Shown here: positions 5,782 through 17,700 of the stretch, piece after piece
Numbering within the stretch: the first letter of the stretch is position 1
Layout: each line of letters opens with the position of its first letter
Source: a virus
Length of the DNA stretch: 29,773 nt
Reading direction: 5' to 3' (one strand)
IMG/VR virus record: IMGVR_UViG_3300031957_003439
Span: 1 to 29,773 of that record
Notes under the pieces: generated by a model
Told to the model about the DNA's origin: nothing
The model's database searches: none
The model's input: the letters and a program-made list of their open reading frames with translations, nothing else
Position numbers and translations under genes: made by a program

Positions 5782-8700
5782 CAGGTGAGTTTGTTGGCTC
5801 GTTAGCTATGAATTTAGCTTGTTGAGTGGTTGAAGCTTGTAAGCCCTTACCGTCACTAGGATTACTGCCTAATGTTGTATACCAAACCTGTCCTTTCTTG
5901 TGTAAGATTTTAACCTGTGTGCCGTCAGCTGGAACAGTGCTTAAAGTCACTGTCGCAGTAGATCCGTCCACAGAATAGTTAATAGTTGATCCGTCCTCGC
6001 TAGTGAGCAACAATCGTTGGCCACCAATGAATATGTCTAACTCACTAGCAGAAGCCGGTATCTGTGATAGTGCAAACGCAACAGTACTGCCATCACCTGT
6101 GAAGGTATTGGTGTACACTGTGTCCGCATAAGGGATGGTTTGAGTTCCTGACGCATCTACCACTTCTGCGCCTGAACCATGATCCTTAATTCCTGTACCA
6201 AGCGTACCTCTTTTCAACTGTCCTAAAATATTTCCAGTTTTAGTGAAGTACTCTATTCTCTCCTTGTCTATGAAGATCACACCCGGCATGTTGTTTGATG
6301 CAACAGGTGTTGGTAAAATTGTTCCGTCGTCGACTGTGATCGTCTGCGATCCTTCTACTATGTCGTTTATTACCTGTGTCGTTGACGTTTTGCTGATACG
6401 CTTGTAGAAAGTCCTATTAAGCATATCTTTGAATATCCTAAATCCTGTGCCACCAATCGCTGTATCAAGTGCGAAGTACATCACATCTAGTCTGTCTGAC
6501 GATGTTATTGTCTTGTTCACTACTGTGATCACGTTGCCGCTCAGTGTGTAGTCATAACCTTGTGTCAGTTGTACTCCATTCAACCAGACATAAGTGTACG
6601 TGGCGTTCAGTGGAGTAAATCTCAAATGGAACGTGTTGCTTGATTGTCCTTCCAGCACTTCTCTTCTTAGTTTCATTCCAAGTGCGTTGTTGAATGTTGT
6701 CACTGATATCACATCGTTAGTGGACAGTGGCTGGCCATTTGATGCCAACTGTGTTTGGTTTAATATTATGTCTGACCCTACGTTGTAGTAATGGTAATCC
6801 GCCAATGTTGTTATAGCAACTACGTCCGTGCTTGCCGGGGCGGTGATAAAATTCACCCTGTCCGGTGATCCTGCCGAGTCCGTGGTCGTCGTAGTTGTGT
6901 CAGTCGTTGTTGACGATACATCTGTCGTGTGTACTCCATTTCCTAGATCTACTGTGTAGTGGGTGTTCAGTATCTGCTCTACTCCGTTCACGTGTATCTG
7001 TATCTGCGAAGTACTCGTGATGACCTTGACTGGATCTATCGTTGAATCTTCTCCCAGAGGTAGATCCTCTTCTATGTCCGTTGTGGTTGCAGTTGTGTCC
7101 GCTGAATTTGTTGTTGTGTCTGCCGTTACTTGTAGGCTTCCTAGGCCTGACAATGGATTGAAATCAAATCCAACAGTCGTTCCGTCTCCCATGTAGTAAC
7201 TAACATCTGGTCCTCTCAGTACTTTTCCGTTTGCCTCGACGATTGTCAAACCTGATAGTGGACCTATCGATCCAGGTGGATAAGTTAGAGTGTATCTGTC
7301 TGTGCTACCATCATATGTGATCGCTTGGTTCCTGATGCTCGCAAAACTTCTTGTCGAGCTGGATGACTTGTTGAAGCCAGCTATCTGAATGAATGAATTT
7401 GCTGTCGGTGCCGTGTTGAATGTCACCGTGATCGTGTTCGCAGTTGTCGTGGTCGAGAAAGCTGTTGTAGGTACACCATCTACTGTTATGTACATGTCAG
7501 ACACAGTTGAATCTAAATTAAATTCACCCCTCGTCGATGTAGTGAACGTGACTGTGCTTCCGTCTCCTGTGTATTGATCCAGCACCCTGTAATTCTCTCC
7601 GCTTATTGCAAAAACTTTTGTTGACACGACCGAATACTCTGCAGGTGCAGTACCAAATGTGATTGTTTTATTAGCGACATCGATTGTGTAGTCCGTTGTC
7701 AATTTTTTAACCACACCGTTCACTGAAACTGTTACTGATCCCAGTGTTCCTGGATAATCACCGATGCTGAATGTTGTCGTGGAACCTTCGACTCTGTGAT
7801 TCTTCTCAGATATAAATGGTACTCCCGATTCTGGAGATGTGTAAACTTTTATGTCCAGTGTGTCAAAAAGCTGTCCTGGCACTGTCTCTTCCGGTGCATA
7901 ACTGGTGTCTGGTGATATGAAATCATCACCTTCCATTATGATGTCGCTCGGTGCGTGTCCTAGTGCTGACCTGAATAATCCGCCCTGTACTATGGAGTCG
8001 AGTGTCCTGTCATCTGTTGGGGTCAACACACCATCGTCATCGAACGGTATGAACTCAACTAGTACACCTGCGTCAGGTATAGCAGATAAAGTAAATGCTG
8101 TTGTTGTTCCATCACCTCTGAATATATCGTTTAATTTTTGCCTCGAGCTGTCACCAGCAGTTATGTAGACCTGGTACACATCACTAGTGGCCGGTGCTGG
8201 GGTGATAGTGAATGTTGCTGTCAGTCCATCGGCACTGAAGGCTTTTATCCTAGATTCACCATAAGTGTCCCAAGGGAAATTATACCAACCTTCCTTGTCC
8301 CATCCTTGTCCCTGTGAGTATAATAAACCTGTGACCATTGTTCCACCGTAGTCAACTCCTGACATCACTTGTGAAAGTTCATTGCCTGCCATTCCCGATC
8401 CTGGTGTGTAGAAACCTTTGGTCCTGTCCGCGGCCGTTAGTCCTGTTTCATCACCGTACACTTTGTACACATCGCCGATGTTGTCATCGAACACTGTGGT
8501 TGCTGTGAAGGCATTTGTTACCTTGTAAAGTTGGTTTTTATATCTAAGTAGATCATTGTACGCATAGCTGGTCAATGCCGTCCAATCGACCACTCTCGAT
8601 GTGCTAGAAACCCTATCAAATTTTATTGTTGTGTTTATGTCCCTAACAAGATCGTTGCTAAGGTTCGTGTATGCTCTAGCAGTGTCAGACGGTGTTGATC

Positions 8701-11700
8701 CATCAGATGCACCTCCGGTCAATACCACCATAGGTGTTGAAGTGTAGTTTGCACCAGCACTTGTTACAGTTATTTTTGTCACTGTACCACTAACAACCGT
8801 TGCCGTGGCAGTCGCCGCAGTAGTGGCCGGTGTTGTGTACATCTTGTATGCACCGGATATTGTTGACTGTGCATGATTAGAAATTTGACTGTCTGGCATG
8901 TAGAACGTTCCTGCGTACCCATCAAATGTGTGAGAGTGTGATGTACCAGATCCGCCATTTTGCGAGTCCCAGATGTTAGATTGTTCAAGACTACTGAACA
9001 ATGGATAGTAGTAACCGTAACTGCCTGAAGACGCTCCACTCGAACTTGTTGCCAGTATCTGGAAAGGTCCTGTGGAACCTACTGTTCCTCCCACTATCGT
9101 GACTGTCGGGGCTGTGGTGTAGCCGGATCCACCTTTGCTGACTGTTATAGATGAAACGTGTTTCTTGTGGTAGTCATTCCACATCTGCCAAGGATATTGA
9201 GTAAGTTTATCAGTGTCGGAATCAACATTCAAAGATCTGATCTTGCCTGTCGTCGCATCATAGAATGTTGGACTGTCGAAGTCGGTGAACAGGCCGTCCT
9301 GTGTCTCTGCACCTGTGTGTCCCAATCTGTATTCTCTTAATGTTGTGTGGAAGGGTTTCACTTCATTGATGTAGCTCTCTATCCAACTGTCTGTGCCTGA
9401 TGTGTATGTCTTCCTCTGGTCCAGTGGTCTGACGGAGTTCTTGGCGTTGATGAATGATGTCTTAAACATCCAGTCAACATAGATCTGTTCTGAAAGTACC
9501 TTGCTCAATCCTATGAAGAACAGTGTGTTGTACTCGATCGCCAGTGCATTTATGAATATATCATCTCGCAGTGCCGTTAAAATATTTCTAGTCTCTATGG
9601 AAGGTTCTTGGTCAAAGAAGTTGTCATCAAAGTTGTCATCACCTGCAAATCCTGTGGCATCCTGTGAGTAGTCATAAAGTTTGGTCGATAGCCTGATCGT
9701 CCCGTTCTCTGTTCCCACGTTTGTGTAACCTGTCGCAGTCTTCATGAACAGTTTCCATCCACCTGTGTCTGCACTAGTAACTTTGACATGCTTACCTACT
9801 GCAAGAGACAGTGTGTCTAGTTCGTATTCGTAGGTTACCTGTTTGTCAATTTTTGTATTTTCACCATGGAGCATTCCATGTACATCAGGATCTGTGCCGT
9901 ACCAGTCTGTGTAACTCCAATACGATGATGTGTTGTAAGTTTGTATCTTTGTTCTAGTGAATTCTGTGCCGTCCCATGTGTATATCGCCCAGTATCCGTT
10001 GGCTGTTTCATCTGCTTTGACAAGGTATCTCACTGTTCCTGACAGATCCCTTGTGTCTATGTAAGTCAATTCCGCGTATGTGTCTATTGACTGATCCCAT
10101 TCTAGGCTCTGTACTGTGGGTTCTGGTTCTTTGGCATCAAGGTTGGTTAGGTTTATCTGACCAACCAACTGATTTTTCTTCAACACAGTGTTCGTGTAAT
10201 CTATTATCTCTTTCAAAGCATTAAATCTGTCCACGTACCAACCCTGTCTCGGTCTCGTGCTGTTTCCGTATCTCTCGTTCACAGGGAGGTCTGGATCTGG
10301 CACTAGGTCTCCTGATGTGTTCTTGCCTGCTAGTGAATCCCACCAACGTGACTCTATCCGTGCTCCTGGTCTGTAGTCCTTGTCACCTTCCCTGGCCAAC
10401 TTCCAAACAGAGTGTGCATCTGCTTCAAAATTATTGGTCCTGACGTCAACGTTTAGTGTTATTTCGTCATCGATAAGGTTGTTGACATTGTTTATAATAA
10501 ACTTGGATGTGTCAGTCACTGAGTAATACTTGAAACCATACCTTTCAGGATTCGCTATCAGGTTTGCCACGTATGCTGTTGTGTTCTTCCGCACTACCAC
10601 ACTGTTGGATGGTATTGTTGCTTTGTTCTTAACCCAATAGTAATAGTAGTTGACGAATGAATCTAGTCTGGAGTTGTATCTCGGTATCACTGTGTACTGC
10701 GTATCGTCACCGTTCAGTGCTGTGCCTGTTATCCTTTCCGTCGTGCCCTGTTGTGTAGCGGATCTGGTGTTCCATTGACTAGGTAGTAATGTTGATTCCG
10801 TCCATTCATATACGTCTATGCTGGATCCCGGGAAGAGTTGACCCCAGTGGTTTGTTTTGAATTCTTGTTCTCCTTGTTCGTACCATGTCCACTTGACTGT
10901 TGACAGATCCCACCATACCTCCCCTATGTGCTTCTCTGCCCAGTGTGTTTTACCGTCGGCGTTTGTTCCAAAATTGTAGGTCGCAGGATCCCAGGTGGTC
11001 TTGATGTTGATCTCTCTGTCGGCTACTCCTAGTATCCTTCCTTTTACAGGATCGTAGAGTTCGTAGTAGTCTCTGATCTGTTTGGTGCTGTTGTTGAATT
11101 CGAAAACTTGTCCCATTTTATCTATGTCGATCAATGCATCTTCCGTCACTATGTTGTCCCATGCGTACTTGCCGTTCACTGTTAGATCATAAATGTTGAC
11201 AGTTCCGTCATTCGAGATCTTAGAACTTCCGTCACTGGTGTCCGTGTTCCCGTCGTCATTGGGGGATCCTACAAGAACAGTGTTGTCTATCATGCATACA
11301 CCTCTCCCAAAGTCATCATTCTCTGACACGCTGACTGATACCAGGCTGTCGTCTATCACAAATTTGGTGTTGTACATCGTGGCCGTGTATGCACCACCTG
11401 ATCCCGTGTTCGGATCAACCACCCTGGTGTCCTGTAGATCAAACGTGGTCCTGCCGGAGTCAAATTTTATCTCCCTGACATTTGCAAAGTTTTCAGCACC
11501 TATAACCAGCCTCGTTCCTGAATCGTTTATGTCCAAGCTAGTTCCAAATTTCATGTTGCTCTGTGTGTCCGGAGCACTTAAGGTCTGTTGTAGTGTGTAT
11601 GTGTTCGTCGAACCATCTGCATTCCACTTGTAGTAGTATATCGCACCAGCGTCTGGTTGTTCTGTGCCGTCCACCCCAGGAGCTCCTATGATCAGTGTTG

Positions 11701-14700
11701 TTCCGTCCTTGCTCATTGCTATAGATTCTCCAAAAGCCGTGTTCACGGTCGAACCATCCGACGCAACACCTGTCAGTGTCTGTGCCAGTGCGAATGAATT
11801 CTGTGAACTCCCATCGTTGCTCTGTGAAGTCTTGACGAATATTTCCACCTTGCCTGCGTTGCCTGGTGCTAACGAACTGACTGCCAGTATGTCACCGTTG
11901 TCGTTGGCTTGTATCCTGTGTCCGAATCTTTGTCCGCTACCGCCATCCGGTGCTTCTATGGTGTAATCCTGTGTCCACGTGGAATATGTTGATCCATCTG
12001 CACCGATACCCCAGGTGTACATGTACACCCTGCCCGTGTCGCTGTCATGTCCAGGTGCTGAAACAAACAGGTATTTCTGTGCCGTGCTTCTCAATGAACT
12101 TACTGTTGGTTCTGAAATCTTGTGGGTCCAACCGAAATTTAGATTTTCGTTGGCGCTCGAGCCATCTGTTGGCGGTGTGACTGTTTCCAGTAGTCCATAC
12201 TTGAATGTCGTTGGATCCCAAACATAGATCTTTATTAATCCCGAGTTCAGTTGCCTAGTACTGCCGTCTAATCCGATCGTGTTGGTGTATGGCGCTCCCG
12301 CTACCACAAAGTTCTCATCCGTGCTCATAGACAACGATTCTCCCAATCTACTGGTGTTGTCGTCGTTGTCCGTCATTGTGCCTACTGATTGCGACTGTAA
12401 CAGTGTCCCTGCCTCCGACGAGACCCTGAAAAGGAAATTAATTTCTCCCTGTCCCTTGCCTGGAGCTGAAACAATAACTGCCCTGCCGTCATTCCTTGCC
12501 ACTATCCTGTGACCGAACTCCTGGTCTACCGTTTCACTGTCCGGTGATAGTACTAGTGCTGTTGTGTATGGATCTTGTTTCTCGTACACACGCCACAGTC
12601 CTGAGCTGTCAGCGTCAGCGAATACCTTGTCTCCTTCCTTTGCTATGGCTTCGTCCTTGTCATTGTAGTCGGCGTGGTTGAGCAGGTCATTCACGTTGTC
12701 CATCGAGGCCAACCTCACCGATATGAACTTGTAGATATTGCCGTAACTGTCTGCCGTTGATCCATCTGCTAGTGCCGGTATGAATCCTGTGTTGCCTGCG
12801 TAATCTATTATCACAGTCCTGTGGTCTGGTGTGCTGTCCACTCTGTACACTCCGTTGAGTGTTACTTCCTCACTGTTCGATATGCCAAAGTAGTCGGCCT
12901 GTGTGCTAGTGGAGCCTGCTGACAGGCCATGTGAACCCGTGAATGTTATCTCCAACTGCGTGACGTCATTTATTGGTGTCAGTGAAGCTATCCTGTATCC
13001 AGCTGATGTCAATCTAAAAACGTCCCAATCCCTGTTGCTCTTGTTGGCCACCCATACCAGATCATTGGACGTTATGGCGTTCATGTCTAGGTTCACCAGA
13101 TCGACAATGTTAAATGCCGTGTGCTGTACCTGGTTCAATTGTGGATATCCTGCTGTCTTGAAAACTTGTGCGACATCTCTGTCCACTCCTTCTTGTGAAT
13201 AGTCCAACCTACTGAATGTTGTTGCGGCCGTGTAGTCTACCGGCCTACGATATAGATCCGTTTTCGCTATGTAGTTGGATCTTGAGTATTCCAATGTGCC
13301 ATTTGACGTATCAAACAGTTCTATACTCTGTGGGTCTGCAGTGATCTTATTAGCCTCCAGTGTAATCTGTATGTTCTCTACGGAATCCGTGTTGCCTAGT
13401 GTCCCTGACCTGATCATCCATTCTGGATACAGGTCCAGTGTTATGTCCTCTCCCTCGTACTTGGCTTTAAGCAGTCTGTCTACGGCGTTCTGTGTTCCCT
13501 TCTCCCTGATGTAGCCCTGGTAGAATTTGTATTGTGAGACATCGTTGACGAAAAGATTTTCCAAGTAATCCCTTGACTGGTAACCTATCAGTCTCTGTGC
13601 CAACTGTTGCTGTGACTCATCGAAGTTGTTAGACTCCAGTTCGTAGAAATCATTGAACTGTGATATCTTGTAGTCGAAGTTTGGAATAAGTTGTGGTGCA
13701 GGTTTCTCTGCTTTTAAAATCCAGCTGGCACTGTCAAATTTTGTTGCCGAGTTGTGATTGACTTTTGCAACATAGAACTTGCCTTGAAACTCTATTGAGT
13801 CGCCTACGTTGTAGTCTGTGTTGGCCGTCCAGTAAGTTACCTGTGCCGCATCAAAGACGAATCCTGGTGCATAGTAATCCCCATTCCATCCTGCTGTTTT
13901 GAAGCCAACTAGTTTGAGTCTCTGCTGTCTGAATCCTGTGAATGGATCATATATGATGTCCGCGAACACTGTGCTGTTGTCAAACAACAGGATGTGTTCC
14001 TTCTGTACGGTGTTCAGTGCTATGTTGTACAGGCCGGTGTCCTGTGATTTAATGCCTAGTTCGAATGTCTTGCCTATCCTCTTGGTGGATATATCCCGGA
14101 TGTCGATCTTCCTGCCTCCTGCATCAAGCAGTGAATAATCTCCTGCAAGGTTCCTTAATCTGCCAACAACTGAATTGTTGGTGTCCAACTCAAACCCATC
14201 AGCGGCCGGTGAGACCGTGACGGCCGAACCCGGTGCCCATTCCTGCGTGGTCCAGAACAGGAACTCCCTGACTGCGTTCGACCAGTTGAGCGTTTCCTTC
14301 AATTCGTTTGAGTACTTGTTGAACTTGAATCCTTGGTCTTCCAGCCAGTGTCCGTATCCAAAAAGGAAATCCGTGACATCCTGTATCGTTGTGAACACGT
14401 GACCATAGGGTATTGTCTGTGTGTCTTCCTGGTAGTAGTTGTATCGTGATACTGGTGTTGCTCCTGCTACAGAAACCGCTGATTGTGTCGTTGTCTTGAC
14501 AGGATAATTAAATTTGAAATATGGCTTTGTTGTCGAATAGCCTAGGACCTTGTAGCCTCCCAACAGGCTGGATCCGTCCTGTCCGGTGTCAGTGTTCTTC
14601 TCTATCAACACACCAGAGTAGGTGAAACTCTCAACGGGGTTTGATGTCCTGAACAATATCTTGTAGTTCTCATCCGGTATGAATTTAGATCCTGTCGTCG

Positions 14701-17700
14701 ACCCCGGAGATACAGAATCTGTCAACACTTTCAAATTATCCTTGTCTGTGAATCCTCCCAGCTTGTATGCCATCTGCACTGTCAGGTTCTTCATCTTGTT
14801 GTAATAGAATGCTGTGGTATCCACATTTCTAGATATCAAGTAGTTGACGACAAAGTTCTGATAGCCTGCTGTCTGATATCTCGTGGTTACACCTGTGCTG
14901 TTGTCTGTGATCGTCTCCAGATGGTACTTGGCCGTTGCAAGAGTGTTCCTTATTCCCGTTTCTGAATATATTTGGTTTCCCGCCGTGTTTGTTGATAACC
15001 TGGAAAGATCAAAATAGTTAGAGAAGAATTTAGCCGGTTTTGTAAGTGCCAGTGTCTTCATCACAGTGAAAGGATACGCACTGGATTTACGCCATGCCGT
15101 CTCCGCTGGTGCTTGGTCACCAAACTTCCATGTGGCCTGTCTTCCCGGTAGGTCAAGATTGCCTACAAGTCCTGCCGCAATTGGATCTAGAAGATTGCCC
15201 GACGCATCCACTGGTAGGTAATCCAGTATCTGTGGTTTACTGTGCTGTCCCGTTGCTGTCGCTACCGCATTCCAAAGAACCGTGTTACCTGACGTGTACG
15301 GTGCCGCACCATAAGTGCTTTCCCAATCTGTTGGCTTCTCCGAATGGCCCAACATCTCCCATGGTCTGACGTGCGGGGCATCTGTGTCGTAAAAATAATG
15401 ATATATCGCTCTCCAGTGGCCTGGCAGTTTCTCGCTTGGTGTTATCCTGTTGGTTGAGAGGGCATAATTGTAAGTGAACGGCGATCCTTCGACAAATTGT
15501 GTGTTGTTGATGTACTGCACATTGTTTCTGCCTGCCCATACATAGAAGTCCGTGCCCATTACCTCGTTGAGCTCTGTTAGTGTGTACTCCGTTGATGAGA
15601 ATGCTGTCGGTTTTACATCGTGTATATCCAACAGTGTGCTGTCGTACGTGATTTTGCAGTTGTTGTAAATTCTTTTTTCTAGTTCTAAAATTAAATCATC
15701 TCTCTCATCACCATATGCCTTGATGAACGATCCGTCGTGTCTCCTGATCATTGTCTGGCTAGTGAGGTAGGTGTCGTCAATGAACGACTCCGGTTTAAAT
15801 CTCGGATACATTCCAAGTTTAGTCGGAGATGGTGGCATGTAACTGCCTGTTGTGTCTGCGTAATCTTTGATCACCACCTTGTCACCTTCTGCAAGTGTGG
15901 CTGATATCTCTACGCTGTCATCTACTGTGCTGAACGTGTAGTCTGTTCCTGATAGTAATTGTGCACCATTCAGATAAACATAAACTGCTCTGTTGCTTGT
16001 GGTTGTTGTGTTGTGTTGCGAATCAAGTGCGTATTCTGTCTGTGACTCTCCCTGTACTGTGTAAGATCTGGTTGAAACATTTTCACCCCATCCTATCATG
16101 TCTTCATAGAAAAATGGGAAAGAAGAGTTCCTGCCCTCTGTTATCGATGAGATAATTTCATCTACCCTGTCAGCGGCAACACCCTCGTATGCTGTCCCTG
16201 TTGCGTGTGTAAGGAATGCATGGTACCATTTTTCATATTCTTGGCTGGCATACTCAATCGCAGAAATAAAATTAGAATCTTGATCTATCAGCCCAAATAT
16301 CGCCGGCAACAGAGGACCCTCGTGTTGGTGTATGCTACCGCCTGTTAGTCTGGCGTCTGGTTTGTCCCTTAGATTAGATGTGCCCGGTACTGATCCTGTT
16401 ATGTCCTGGTTCTTGTCAAATATGTCAACAACATGTTTCATTATCTGTCCATAGGTGTATGTCCCCGACTGTTGGTTTAAACTGTTCGTGGCCAAGCTGT
16501 CAGGTATCTCATATATGCCTTTGCCAACAACCTTGTCGGCACTGCTGTGGCCTGCTAACCTGATCCGATCGTCCACCGATAGTTCTTTGTTGAATCTCAC
16601 ATATTTGTTTGTTGTTCCATTAACAACAGTGTAATCCGTTGTCAGTGTCTTCCTGGATCCATTCACGGAAACTGAAAGTTCCAGATCTGTTATTGCAGAA
16701 GAATTCTTGTAGAAGTCAATGGGGAACAACTGTTTCTCTGTATCATCTGCCACAAACGTTCGTACCACCCTCTGTCTGCTCTCGTTCGTCCTCTTTATCC
16801 AGGCGCTCTTGGAGTTGTGTGTGGTACGGCCCGTGGTGTAGTGAAGGTGCCCTATCGCTAGGGTTTCGGTGACAGTTTTGGTTCCATCCTTGTATGTGAA
16901 TGTTCCCGAAGTATGATCTGATTCAAAAACAATGTCGCCAACATTGTTTATGGTGTTGTATTTTACTTTTATGCCCAGTACCGTGTCTGTTGTTGCTGTG
17001 TCTGACGTTGCAAAGGCAAACACCTTGGCCCCCGCAAATGACGAGTTGGGATATGTTGTTGTATCATCAAAACTTATATGCTTGTTGTCCCACATGCCAA
17101 ACAACGGTTGTTGGTTGACCCCTGTCTTCTGCTGTGCTTCTATCCAGGCAGTGGTTGCACTGTCGTAATAGAAAGTCTTGCCCTGGTTCGCTGTCCCGAA
17201 TTCTACGAATACGCTGTCCTTGTCTGCCGGCACTCCGTCTGCTTCCTCGGTCAGTGAGATGACCTGTGTGCTGTCACCTGCTGTCGCAAAGCTGACTTTG
17301 TAAATCTTGTTCTTTACTATGGGATCCGTGTCTGCCGCGAATATGACCCTCATTCCTTCTGTTAGTGCAATGCCGTCAACTATATAACCTGTCTGTAGTA
17401 CCACATCACTGAAGGCATCCGTTGTCACCGTGTCATACAGTGTGACAGATGTTTTTGCAACCGTTCCGTGATTGTACAAAGCAAGTCCAGAATCAAATTC
17501 TATTATGGGTCTCTTGGCCCTGGAGTCCTCATCGAGTGTTGGTGTATAGCCGTTGATCCTGGCCGTCTCGTCTATGATGGATCTGTGGAACCATCTGTTG
17601 TACCTAGACCATGCATTCTGATCACGTGAATCTCTTTTTATCGTTATGTAATCTTTTGTGTCTGGCCTGTAGTATGCTTTTGCATAAGGCCTCGAGTCAT

